DNA from: Phycisphaeraceae bacterium
GTDB taxonomy: Bacteria; Planctomycetota; Phycisphaerae; Phycisphaerales; SM1A02
Assembly: GCA_019636735.1 (NCBI GenBank)
Contig: JAHBWY010000009.1
Location: 1-64,000, forward strand
Length of the DNA stretch: 64,000 bases
Reading direction: 5' to 3'
Shown here: positions 34,923-42,943 of the stretch, in pieces
How the letters are laid out: each line of letters opens with the position of its first letter
Numbering within the stretch: the stretch's first letter is position 1
Notes under the pieces: model-generated
The model's input: the letters and a program-made list of their open reading frames with translations, nothing else
The model's database searches: none
What the model was told of the DNA's origin: nothing
Translations under genes and position numbers: made by a program

Positions 34923-37058
34923 TCACGCCTCGCCCTTGACCTTGACGGCCGCGCGGCGGTCCTGCATGGCAACGCCAAAGTCGAAGTAGCCGCGCCACTG
35001 CATGCCCAGCGTGTTGAAGTTGGTCTCGCCGCTCTCGATGGTCGGGACGCGACGACCGCGCAGGTACGCGATCTCGATCGCCGCGACGTCGGCGGGGTTG
35101 GCGAACAGGTACCACGCCTTCGCACTGCCGCCCGGGATGCCCTGCGCGTTGAGGTACGGGCTGGCGACGGGCTTCCACTTGCCCGCGTGCGGGTTGTTGG
35201 CGGGCTTGGGCTTGTCGGCCGAGGTCGTCTCGTTGACCCGCGTCTCGGTCATGAGCTGCTGCGCGGTGACCTTGAGCGCCGTCGGCACCAGCAGCACGGA
35301 CGGCGAGATCAGGATCGGCTTGCCGTCCGAGTCCGTCTGGTCCATGAACGTCTGCTCGGCCTTGGTGAGCGCATCGATCGACAGCGCCGTGTCCACGCCC
35401 GAGATGAAGTTCTTGTTGCCGACGGAGAAGAACGTCCCCGGGTTGGCGAGCAGGAGCTCGAAGACCGCCTCCTCGCGCTTCAGCGCCGACATACGGCCGA
35501 TGATGCGCGGGATCTGGAGGAAGGCTCCGAGGTCGTCGTTGATGATCATCTGCCGCGTGAGCGCGAAGATCCGGCCGAAGGTCTCGACGCGATTGGTGTA
35601 CGACTCCTCGCTGAGGGTGGCATGCTTCAGCTCGCCGTCGGCACCGACCTTCTCGAAGACGCCGTTGCCGGTGAGCCGGTAGCGCGTGACCTCCTTGAAG
35701 TCGGCCACGTCCGCCTCGCCGCAGAACATCGCGACGACGCTGTCGACCGCTTGGTACGCCGCGAGCATCGCCTTGTTGGCGACGTTCGAGAGGATGCCTG
35801 AGAGGCTGATCGTGCTGAAGCCGCCGCCCGAGGCGCGGATCGCTCGCTCGGCGCGTTCCTGGGCGCGCAGCTGCCGATCGGCCTCGAAGGCGGTCAGGAT
35901 GAAGTCGTTGTCGACGTGCGTGGTGCGCGAGGAGCCGCCGATGGCTTCGATCGCGTACCCGAGCGCCGTGTGTACGCCCGCGCCTTGAAGGCGACCGGCG
36001 ACGGCCGCGTTCATGGTGCGCTGGTCGTACCACTTGCCGACTTCGGCTTCGGGGATGCCCGCGGAGAGGCAGAGCGCCGCCTCGACGACGCGGGCCGTGG
36101 TTCCGGCATCGCCGTCGCGGCGCACCCCGCCAGTCGCGAGGGCAGGGCGCTCGGCGCGGAGCAGTTCGAGCTCGGTGCGCGTCGCATCCCAGCCGTCGGC
36201 GATCGCCTTGGCTTCGAGCTCGGCGTGGCGGCTGCCACCGCTCGCAGCGCACAGCCGACGGATCGCGGCGATACGCGCCGACTCGGCGGCGGCCTCGGCC
36301 CGCATCTGCGCGGCGACGGTCGCGGGGTCGGTGTCGTCCGGGTCTTCGGTCGCGGGCTCGGTGCCCGTCGCCGACTCGCTGGCGAAGAGCGCCTCAAGGC
36401 TTGCGCGCTGGGCGTCGTTGAGGTCCGCGTCGGCGAATCCCTTCGCCTCCAGCCACTGTTCGAAGGTCATGGTGTTGGTCTCCTGAGCGGCAGCGCGTCC
36501 GGGGCGCGCCGCTGCGATCTGTGCGGTCGTGTCGTCGTCGGCCCCGAGCGCAACGAAGCTGACCTCGCCGAGGACCGACTCGCGTGCGATGTGAAGTGGC
36601 CCGGCGAACTCGCGGCCGTTGACCCGGGCGGTGCGTCCCTTGGCGACGAACTCGACGCGCTGGGCCACCGCGCCGAGCGACGCCTGCCACGGGAATCCGT
36701 TGAGGCTCGACTCGACGATCTCCCGCGCCACGGGACCAGCGCCGCTGACGACGCCGGTCACCTGAAGCTGCGAGTTCTGAACGCCGATCGAGTCGGTGTG
36801 GCCGACGATCAATGAGCGGTTGTGGTCCTTGAGGATCGGACGGCTCTTGGCCGCGACGCGCATCCCCGCGAGGTCAACGACCACCGGATGCGGCCAGCCC
36901 GCGAGCGTCATCGCGCCGCCGGTGTAGGCGGTCATGCTGAAGCGGCGCAGCGACGGTCGGTCCCCGGCGGCGTGCGCGTCGGACGCCTCGATGGCGTTCC
37001 AGTCGGTGACGGGCGCGCAGAGGTGCAGCACCCGCGGCTTCTCAGTCACCGTCGGCAT
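34923..37058 (-). CDS. Prohead protease / major capsid protein fusion
   Basis: A 711-aa fusion. Residues 1-190 are a U35/HK97-type prohead protease: candidate catalytic His79 or His87 (LKDHNRSLIVGHTDSIG) and Ser127 (WQASLGA). Residues about 195-320 are an acidic, Ala/Glu-rich scaffold-like segment. The rest is the major capsid protein (TRYRLTGNGVFEKVGADG, RQMIINDDLGAFLQIPRIIG, LLLANPGTFFSVGNKNF). This arrangement lets the protease cut itself free during capsid maturation. It starts inside the end of the portal gene, overlapping it by 17 nt. Confidence 0.9.
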   Translation of the reverse strand: MPTVTEKPRVLHLCAPVTDWNAIEASDAHAAGDRPSLRRFSMTAYTGGAMTLAGWPHPVVVDLAGMRVAAKSRPILKDHNRSLIVGHTDSIGVQNSQLQVTGVVSGAGPVAREIVESSLNGFPWQASLGAVAQRVEFVAKGRTARVNGREFAGPLHIARESVLGEVSFVALGADDDTTAQIAAARPGRAAAQETNTMTFEQWLEAKGFADADLNDAQRASLEALFASESATGTEPATEDPDDTDPATVAAQMRAEAAAESARIAAIRRLCAASGGSRHAELEAKAIADGWDATRTELELLRAERPALATGGVRRDGDAGTTARVVEAALCLSAGIPEAEVGKWYDQRTMNAAVAGRLQGAGVHTALGYAIEAIGGSSRTTHVDNDFILTAFEADRQLRAQERAERAIRASGGGFSTISLSGILSNVANKAMLAAYQAVDSVVAMFCGEADVADFKEVTRYRLTGNGVFEKVGADGELKHATLSEESYTNRVETFGRIFALTRQMIINDDLGAFLQIPRIIGRMSALKREEAVFELLLANPGTFFSVGNKNFISGVDTALSIDALTKAEQTFMDQTDSDGKPILISPSVLLVPTALKVTAQQLMTETRVNETTSADKPKPANNPHAGKWKPVASPYLNAQGIPGGSAKAWYLFANPADVAAIEIAYLRGRRVPTIESGETNFNTLGMQWRGYFDFGVAMQDRRAAVKVKGEA

Positions 37059-38532
37059 CGTCGTCCTCCGTCACGTTCGCGGGTTCAGTTTCCTGCGACG
37101 GGCCAGCGGCTGCAGAAGGCAGCCCGAGCTCAGCCATCAGCGCGAGTTCCTTCGCGCGCTGCCGCAGCTCCGTCTCCCAGTCGCGTCCCTGCTTGGCGTA
37201 CTCGTTGGCGAGCGTCGTGGTGTGGCTCGCCAGGCGCGTTGCCTGCGCCGTCGCCTCCTTCGCCGGGTCGACGTGCTCATGCCCATCCCAGAACCACTGG
37301 CGCGCAAGGCCGCCGGACTCGCCGCGGGCGACGAGCGTGCGGATCGGAAGCGGCAGGAGATCGGAGACGAGCACCGCCTCGCGGAGCCAGGCCGCGAGGA
37401 TGCGGTCGAGCACGACGCACGCGATGTGCTCCTGCTCGACGCGGATCGACTTGAAGTACGTCTGGTGGTCGAGGCGACCCGAGGCGTAGTTGTAGCCCGA
37501 CGAGTTGCCCGCCGCGACGTTGAATGGCATGTTCAGGCAGCGGGCGATCTCGTTGAGAAGCTCGCGCTTGAACTCGGCGTAGGTCGTCGACGGCTGCTCC
37601 GCCTGGACCTGCGCCATCTTCCAGCCGCCCGGCATCGTCAGCAGCGACCGCGCCTCGAGCTCGATCGAGTCCATCGGCTCGACGCTCTCGGCCTCGCCGT
37701 TGGCGGGCGTGTCGGTGTAGAGGATGCCCGCGAAGTCGGCGGCTGTTTCCGCAGCGCCGAGCACCGCCAGCGTGTAGCGGCGGAGCTGCGCGAAAAGCGG
37801 CAGCGCCGGCGTGATGTCGGGGATGCCCCGCGACTGGCCCGCGCGGTCGACACGGAAGAAGTGGATCACCGCCTCGGCGGGCACGCGGTCGTACTCGAAG
37901 CCGAGCATCGCGCTGCCGGTGCCGCCGGGGTGTTCCTTGAGGACGTGGTACTCGATGGGGTTGCCGAACTCGTCGAAGACGAGGCCGTCGACGCTGCCCT
38001 CAAGCAGCGTCATGAGATCGGGCGTCGTGACCTGATCGGCCTCGACCAACCGCACATCGAGCTTGATCGCTGTCGGCAGACGAGGGTTGTCGGTCAGGAC
38101 GAGGAAGGCCTCGCCGTCCTGAGCCCGAGCCATCCGCATCGTGCGGAGCTTCTCGGGCAGGCGGATCGCCTTGGCCCAGCGCGTGAACTCACGCTCGATG
38201 CGCTGGTTGGCTTCGGCGCTGTCGGTCAAGAGCTGGAGCCGAGGGCCGGTGCCGATGACGTCGTTGGCGAGCGTCAGGACGATGCCACGCGCGTAGGAGT
38301 TGTTGGCGACCTCATAGCGGGCACGGTTGCGGAGCGTGCGGCGCACCTCGGGCGATGCGGCTGCATCGGCGCTCAGGCCGTCGGCGTTGGCCCAGTGGCG
38401 GCGGTTGTGGTCGTTGGTGACCGCCGAGTCGAATCCGGCGCGGACAACGCGGACCACCCGGCCGCCCTTGGTCGGCGCGATCTGCCGCGGCGCAGCGTCG
38501 GTCTTCGGCTTGCGCGTGAAGAAACCGAGCAC
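37042..38532 (-). CDS. Portal protein, lambda family
   Basis: A 496-aa portal protein: N-terminal basic region, NNSYARGIVLTLANDVIGTG, FTRWAKAIRLPEKLRT, ARAQDGEAFLVL, VIHFFRVDRAGQSRGIPDI, and FNVAAGNSSGYNYASGRLDH near the C-terminus, all typical lambda-portal (gpB) segments. It ends in an acidic tail. It would form the dodecameric DNA entry ring. It starts 1 nt after the gpW-like stop codon. Confidence 0.93.
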   Translation of the reverse strand: MLGFFTRKPKTDAAPRQIAPTKGGRVVRVVRAGFDSAVTNDHNRRHWANADGLSADAAASPEVRRTLRNRARYEVANNSYARGIVLTLANDVIGTGPRLQLLTDSAEANQRIEREFTRWAKAIRLPEKLRTMRMARAQDGEAFLVLTDNPRLPTAIKLDVRLVEADQVTTPDLMTLLEGSVDGLVFDEFGNPIEYHVLKEHPGGTGSAMLGFEYDRVPAEAVIHFFRVDRAGQSRGIPDITPALPLFAQLRRYTLAVLGAAETAADFAGILYTDTPANGEAESVEPMDSIELEARSLLTMPGGWKMAQVQAEQPSTTYAEFKRELLNEIARCLNMPFNVAAGNSSGYNYASGRLDHQTYFKSIRVEQEHIACVVLDRILAAWLREAVLVSDLLPLPIRTLVARGESGGLARQWFWDGHEHVDPAKEATAQATRLASHTTTLANEYAKQGRDWETELRQRAKELALMAELGLPSAAAGPSQETEPANVTEDDDADGD

Positions 38533-38533
38533 C

Positions 38534-38740
38534 TCAGCCGCCCTCCGCGCCAGGGGGAATCAGCCGGGTGAATCGGAGCGCCTTGGCAGGCTTCTTCGCC
38601 GCGTCCTTGCTCGCGAGGTAGCGGTCCGCCTCGATCTGGTCCTTCAGCGCGTGCTGCTGGACGCTGCCCGAGTCGCCTTGGACGCGCGCGGGACCGGCGG
38701 CGTTGTCGCGGATGGCTTGATCGAGGTCGTTCGTCGGCAC
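38534..38740 (-). CDS. gpW-like head-tail joining small protein
   Basis: A 68-aa helical protein starting MPTNDLDQAIRDNAAGPARV with a Lys/Ala-rich middle. Small proteins with this DLDQAIRxNAxGPxxV start usually lie between the terminase and portal genes in lambda-type clusters. Here a cargo cassette separates it from the terminase. Confidence 0.7.
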   Translation of the reverse strand: MPTNDLDQAIRDNAAGPARVQGDSGSVQQHALKDQIEADRYLASKDAAKKPAKALRFTRLIPPGAEGG

Positions 38741-38845
38741 GGCGAGGTCGCTCCGTGCGGCTGCCGGGATGGCGAAGCCGCTACGGGTGACCTATGCCGC
38801 CGCCGACGGTGGTGCGCGTGGCAATACCGGCGCAGGGCGAATCTG

Positions 38846-39820
38846 TTACACCGGTAGACGTCCAGGCCCCTCTTCGCCTGAAGGAACGAGAGGCGTCGAG
38901 CTCGGGGCCGTTGGCAGAGGTTCGTAGCTCACACTTTGGGCAACCGCGTCGCCGACGAAGACGCCTCCGCGACCTGCGATCATCTGCCGCCACACGGCGT
39001 ATCCCTGCAGAATCGCACGCTCCCACTCGCGCGGAGACCGGTCTCGAACCTCGAATGGGCGCGTCATCAGTGCGATTGAACGCAGCACTTCGTAGTCGAC
39101 ACTCGTGGTGCTCTCAAAGAAGGAATAGTCCATGGCGTGAGCGAACACGAGCGCTGAGATCGCTTCCTCAGTCACCGCGGCCCTTGCGCCGTCCTCGACC
39201 TCTTCGAGCGGGAGGTTCGACTTCCGCTTGACATAGAGCAGCGACTTGCTCCGGACGACCGGAGACCAGCCAAGCAGAGTTGCGTTGGTGAGATGGAACA
39301 CGTCGTGGTAGCGATAGCCATCCTCAACATGCGAATTGTCCGTCAGCGGGTCGCCGAGCACCCTTCCATCGCAGGTCATCTGCAGCTTCGTCACGCCATT
39401 GACGAGGACGTCACGAAACTCGACACGGATCGTGGTGGGCAGGCGCTCACCATCTGGATACGCCGCGTCGTAGCGGCTGTGCAGCGGAAACAGGCCAGCG
39501 CCCTGCCCGTCCTCTTGCGGCCAGCGCTGCCGCAACTTGCCGAGATTCTCCTCGGCGATCTCTTGGAGATCGAGTCCGGCCTTCTGCGCGATGTTGGCCA
39601 GATACCAAAGGATGTCGCCAATCTCCTCGGACACCTGATCGGTGAACGGCTTGTACCGTTCGCCCTCGCGGAGGAACTTCTTGTACTCCGAGAGAAGTGA
39701 CCCCGCCTCACCGGCAAGCCCCAAGAGCGGCACCATAATCGCCTTGAGGTCCTGGCCTACGGCGAGATCCGTAGTGGCAGCCTCTCGCTGGTAGTCTCTG
39801 AAAGAGAGCGTCGGGCTCAT
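38846..39820 (-). CDS. MazG-like nucleotide pyrophosphohydrolase with C-terminal extension
   Basis: A 324-aa protein. Residues 25-105 form a MazG-like all-alpha NTP pyrophosphohydrolase domain with acidic metal ligands in GLAGEAGSLLSEYKKF (Glu38, Glu45) and EEIGDILWYLAN (Glu66, Asp69). The remaining 210 residues (DVFHLTNATLLGWSPVVR, ALVFAHAMDYSFF) I do not recognise. MazG enzymes hydrolyse dNTPs, NTPs or (p)ppGpp. Last gene of a five-gene cassette, overlapping the thymidylate-synthase-like gene by 4 nt (ATGA). Confidence 0.75.
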   Translation of the reverse strand: MSPTLSFRDYQREAATTDLAVGQDLKAIMVPLLGLAGEAGSLLSEYKKFLREGERYKPFTDQVSEEIGDILWYLANIAQKAGLDLQEIAEENLGKLRQRWPQEDGQGAGLFPLHSRYDAAYPDGERLPTTIRVEFRDVLVNGVTKLQMTCDGRVLGDPLTDNSHVEDGYRYHDVFHLTNATLLGWSPVVRSKSLLYVKRKSNLPLEEVEDGARAAVTEEAISALVFAHAMDYSFFESTTSVDYEVLRSIALMTRPFEVRDRSPREWERAILQGYAVWRQMIAGRGGVFVGDAVAQSVSYEPLPTAPSSTPLVPSGEEGPGRLPV

Positions 39821-40632
39821 GCCGTGCCTCCTGCTCGCCCCTCGGTCCCGGTTGGAGACGTGGGCAGCGATTGAATGAGCGGAGCGAGGTTGCGCTTCGA
39901 CACATCGCCGAGCTCTGGCCTTGCCACGAAACAGTTGAAGCGGGCCATTGGTGTGCCGGTCTGATGGGCGACGAAGCAGCCAAGGTGACAGAGGCCAAGG
40001 TAGTTGCCGTAACCTCGGTCGAAGAGGAACTGTGTCGGGTAATACGCGTTCAAGGCGAACCGTCCATCCGGCTCGTAGGTCACGCTCACCTGCTGCAGGC
40101 ATGGGAACCCTCGCCGCGTCTGCCGGCTGTGGTCCTTGGCAGGATCAAAGCACGCGATTTGCAGAGCCGACTGGCGCGGGCGACGGCCTCCCACGCGCAT
40201 GAGGTCGATCACGAACTGGAGCTGGTTCACGGTCTGCGTTGATCCGTCGCGCGCTGTGCCGGTGAAGGCCATCATCCGTTCGAAGTAAGTGCCGAGTCGA
40301 TTCCTCTGGTTCAATCGCTTCATTCGGGGCAGCAGTCGATCGACGCACTCGGTCGAGAACTCGGCGCATGGCGGGCGACCCCGGCGCGCCCACCGGGCAT
40401 AAGGGAATATCGTGAGAGCCGAGATCTGAACAGACATCTTGCCAAGCCGAGCAAGTTCCCGATCAACGGCCACACGGATTGCGGCATCCTCATCGGGGAC
40501 CTCACCCTCGAAGCCGGCAACCGAAAGCATCAAGGGATCGGACCGCTTGCGCGGTCGTCGGTAGACTTCGCGAAGCGCCGCTGCCCATGCAAGCGAGATG
40601 TTCGATGATTGGATCACGCTCTCGGCCATCAT
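39817..40632 (-). CDS. Thymidylate-synthase-fold protein
   Basis: A 271-aa protein with thymidylate synthase/dCMP hydroxymethylase landmarks: FDPAKDH (like WNPxD), GFPCLQQ with the candidate nucleophile Cys178 (like PPCH), and YYPTQFLFDRGYGNYLGLCH (like YQRSxDxFLGxPFN). Overall identity to canonical ThyA looks low, so it is a divergent branch; the nucleotide substrate is unknown. The start ATG overlaps the protease stop by 4 nt. With a MazG-like partner it suggests control or chemical change of the dNTP pool (inference). Confidence 0.65.
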   Translation of the reverse strand: MMAESVIQSSNISLAWAAALREVYRRPRKRSDPLMLSVAGFEGEVPDEDAAIRVAVDRELARLGKMSVQISALTIFPYARWARRGRPPCAEFSTECVDRLLPRMKRLNQRNRLGTYFERMMAFTGTARDGSTQTVNQLQFVIDLMRVGGRRPRQSALQIACFDPAKDHSRQTRRGFPCLQQVSVTYEPDGRFALNAYYPTQFLFDRGYGNYLGLCHLGCFVAHQTGTPMARFNCFVARPELGDVSKRNLAPLIQSLPTSPTGTEGRAGGTA

Positions 40633-41492
40633 CCTTCCGGGTCATCGAGGTAGCGGTACTTCAACTGCCCCACGAAGCCGTGGCGTGCGACGCGCGCGCG
40701 AACCTGACGCCCCCCGATTGTTGGGCGGAATTCACCCGGCCGTTCGGCCCGTAAGAAGGTGTACTCGGCGCTCGAGGGGCCGTTGATCATGCCGCCGCCC
40801 GAGATGTCGAGACCCATCGGCACTCCGAGGAGATCGCCGACCTCCAAATCTACCGGAACTGAGGGCCATGCCCGCCCGACGATCGTGAGTGGCGGCGCGC
40901 TCGGATCGCCCGACAGCTCACCACGGATCTGCTTCGGCGATGAACGTAGGAGTGCGGTCGTTGATGCCGCGCTGATCAGTTCAAGTCCGTACTGGAGATG
41001 CCGCACAAGCGTTGTGAATCCAACGCCGAGCTCTCCTGCAATGACGAAGAGCTGCGATGGGCTCGCGGAGTGGACGCTACAGTCGTGGCTTGCGAAGCGA
41101 GCGAGTACGGCTGGCCGAGGCATCAGCAGGCTCGTGGCAAAGGTGTCGGCGGCCATTTCCTCTGCGGAACGATCTCGTTGACCGGAGCGAGGATCGAGGT
41201 ATTCGGCTACGTGCGTGCCATGCCCGAGTTGAGAGTGTCCAAGCTCGTGTGCGCAGGAGTAGCGGATGCGCGGCAGGGGACGATGCCTGCTCGAAGGAAG
41301 CAGGATCAGTGGGTGTGGATCTCGAGCAAACATGCCCTCCAGAGATGGGGCGTCCTGGAAACGGACCTCTACGCCCAGCGCGATCGCAACGTCGAAGATG
41401 TTCACGGACTCCTCGCGCGCGATCCCGAGCGCTCGACGCGTTGCGAATGCGCTTCGCATGGCTTCGCGCGCGGCCGCGATATGTGGGCTCAC
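40629..41492 (-). CDS. ImmA/IrrE-family metalloprotease
   Basis: A 287-aa protein with the zinc protease motif in YSCAHELGHSQLGH and downstream Glu in EEMAADTFATSLLMP (third ligand), the ImmA/IrrE (COG2856) layout. These proteases typically cleave an adjacent XRE repressor on a signal such as DNA damage. The C-terminal about 140 residues (LEVGDLLGVPMGLDISGGG) are an additional domain. It starts with GTG, overlapping the XRE gene stop by 4 nt (GTGA). Confidence 0.88.
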   Translation of the reverse strand: MSPHIAAAREAMRSAFATRRALGIAREESVNIFDVAIALGVEVRFQDAPSLEGMFARDPHPLILLPSSRHRPLPRIRYSCAHELGHSQLGHGTHVAEYLDPRSGQRDRSAEEMAADTFATSLLMPRPAVLARFASHDCSVHSASPSQLFVIAGELGVGFTTLVRHLQYGLELISAASTTALLRSSPKQIRGELSGDPSAPPLTIVGRAWPSVPVDLEVGDLLGVPMGLDISGGGMINGPSSAEYTFLRAERPGEFRPTIGGRQVRARVARHGFVGQLKYRYLDDPEG

Positions 41493-41842
41493 CGAGCATC
41501 CTCCGGGCGTGAACGCAGGACCTTGATGAGTTGTAGAATCGTGTCCAGATCCTCACTCCGAAGACGGCTCAGATGCCTTGCTGCAAGCTCGACACGTGGA
41601 TCGAGTGCCTCGTCGGTAACCGAGTCGCCCTTGATGATCCAAGCTTCTTTCACACCGTAGATCTCGGCAAGGCGATTGACTTCGTCGGGCCGTATCGTCC
41701 GCTGCCCGGACTCGATCTGCGAGATCGTTGGCCGATGAAGGTCGAGCATGCGTGCTACCTGCCCCTGCGATAGTCCGGCCTGTTCGCGTGCCCATCTGAG
41801 TCGTTGTCCAACGGCGTCAGGCTGCGTGTGGGCGAGGCTCAT
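41489..41842 (-). CDS. XRE-family HTH repressor
   Basis: A 117-aa protein with an XRE helix-turn-helix (LRWAREQAGLSQGQVARM, then LHRPTISQIESGQRTI) at about residues 14-55 and a C-terminal helix bundle ending LDTILQLIKVLRSRPED. Likely represses its own cassette through the inverted repeat at 42,148-42,166, and is likely cleaved by the ImmA/IrrE protein encoded next (family knowledge plus inference). It overlaps its neighbours by 4 nt on each side. Confidence 0.88.
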   Translation of the reverse strand: MSLAHTQPDAVGQRLRWAREQAGLSQGQVARMLDLHRPTISQIESGQRTIRPDEVNRLAEIYGVKEAWIIKGDSVTDEALDPRVELAARHLSRLRSEDLDTILQLIKVLRSRPEDAR

Positions 41843-42129
41843 CTTGACACCTCCTTCGGAAGGCACGCTTCGATCGCCGCGATCAGCTCTCCGACTCGTC
41901 GCCCTCGGCGACCACTCTCGTGCACCACGGGGTTGAAGTCGTGCGGGAAGTCGAAGTCGAATGCCTCGCACAGATCGAGAACAAGGTCGAGGCCCTCATC
42001 ACTCGCCATGCCGAGATCGGCATGCAGATTGGTCGTGTCCGAGAGCGTCACGCCTTCGCGCCCGGTACTTCGCAGGAAGGCTTCGAGGGTGCTGATGACT
42101 CTCTGTCTGCACTCAGGGTCGGTTGCCAT
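41839..42129 (-). CDS. Acyl-carrier-protein-like (DUF1493-like) protein
   Basis: A 96-aa acidic helical protein. TTNLHADLGMASDEGLDLVL aligns with the ACP signature (DLGxxS), placing Ser43 where ACP carries phosphopantetheine; FDFDFPHDF follows as in ACP/DUF1493 proteins. First gene of the cassette, with AAAGGA 8 nt before the ATG and its own promoter. A carrier protein heading a repressor-protease-nucleotide enzyme cassette is unusual. Confidence 0.6.
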   Translation of the reverse strand: MATDPECRQRVISTLEAFLRSTGREGVTLSDTTNLHADLGMASDEGLDLVLDLCEAFDFDFPHDFNPVVHESGRRGRRVGELIAAIEACLPKEVSR

Positions 42130-42147
42130 TGGGGCGGTCCTTTCCAG

Positions 42148-42186
42148 TGGTAAGGATATCTTACCATCCCAAAGGTCGCCCGTCAA
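42148..42186 (-). promoter_or_regulatory. Promoter with operator for the five-gene cassette
   Basis: On the minus strand TTGACG (42,186-42,181) and TAAGAT (42,163-42,158) are 17 nt apart. The -10 lies inside the inverted repeat TGGTAAG-N5-CTTACCA (42,148-42,166), arms perfect, a fitting site for the XRE protein encoded two genes on. The -35 overlaps the stop codon of the DUF1643 gene. Confidence 0.7.
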
Positions 42187-42731
42187 GCCGTCGACGTCGA
42201 ATGTGCGGGCACGAAGGGTTGAAGCGGAGTATTCGCGGATAGGTACAGCGGGTGCCGGGGCGCGCCTGCCCGAGTCGTACCAAGGCAATAGAGGTCGGGA
42301 AGCTGTCCGACGACCGCGTCCGCTCGATCCTGTAGCGTTCCGTGTACGCCCCATGCAGCTACGACGAGCCCCGCCGATCGCGCCGATCGAACCAGCCAGT
42401 CGTCGTTCTCCGGGCCGACGGGATCTCGTACCTGAGTCAGTCGGCGGGGGCACGTCGACCGGAACGCAAACAGGTTCGCCAGCATTAGGCCTCCGTAACC
42501 CCACGAACGAGCGAATCCAACGCACCGGCGGACCGTCGGATCGTCGAGCGTCTCGTCGGCAGTCGAAGGATTCAAGCCGATGAACAGCACGAAGGGCTTC
42601 TCCCGAGCCCACCGGCGCTTCAGGAGGTAGCGATACCGACGACATGGCGAGAATCTGGCGTCTGCGTTCATGTCGGCAGGGTCGCGGTCGGGCCACGGCA
42701 GGAGATTGGACGAGCGATCATAAGAGTACAT
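42183..42731 (-). CDS. DUF1643 family protein
   Basis: A 182-aa protein with the DUF1643 pattern: FSPCRRYRYLLKRRW, FVLFIGLNPSTADETLDDPT, RRCVGFARSWGYGGLMLANL, DPVGPENDDWL and a late VAAWGVHG strand. The biochemical function of the family is unknown to me. GGAG 8 nt before the ATG supports the start at 42,731; an internal ATG at 42,672 is possible. It is transcribed toward the cassette and may be part of the same cargo. Confidence 0.8.
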   Translation of the reverse strand: MYSYDRSSNLLPWPDRDPADMNADARFSPCRRYRYLLKRRWAREKPFVLFIGLNPSTADETLDDPTVRRCVGFARSWGYGGLMLANLFAFRSTCPRRLTQVRDPVGPENDDWLVRSARSAGLVVAAWGVHGTLQDRADAVVGQLPDLYCLGTTRAGAPRHPLYLSANTPLQPFVPAHSTSTA

Positions 42732-42757
42732 CGGATAACTCCGTTCAGTTGGACCAA

Positions 42758-42943
42758 CTAGCTCGGGGTGGCCTCGAAGGTCGTGAGGCGCCGTCCGCAG
42801 TGCCTGCACTCACGCCGCCGGACCACCCGACCGCCCCAAGCCCGTCGGGTGTAGACCACCCGGAGGTGGGCGCACCCGCAGGCCGGGCACCGCAGGCCGC
42901 GCGACTCCTCGGGCTTCGGGTTCGGGGCCGCCTTGCCACTCAC
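42758..42943 (-). CDS. Small zinc-ribbon protein
   Basis: A 61-aa protein starting at GTG and overlapping the terminase stop (GTGA). Two Cys pairs (CPACGCAHL and CRHCGRRLTTFE) form a zinc ribbon resembling the N-terminal module of NrdR. Likely a phage DNA- or RNA-binding regulator (inference). Confidence 0.75.
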   Translation of the reverse strand: MSGKAAPNPKPEESRGLRCPACGCAHLRVVYTRRAWGGRVVRRRECRHCGRRLTTFEATPS

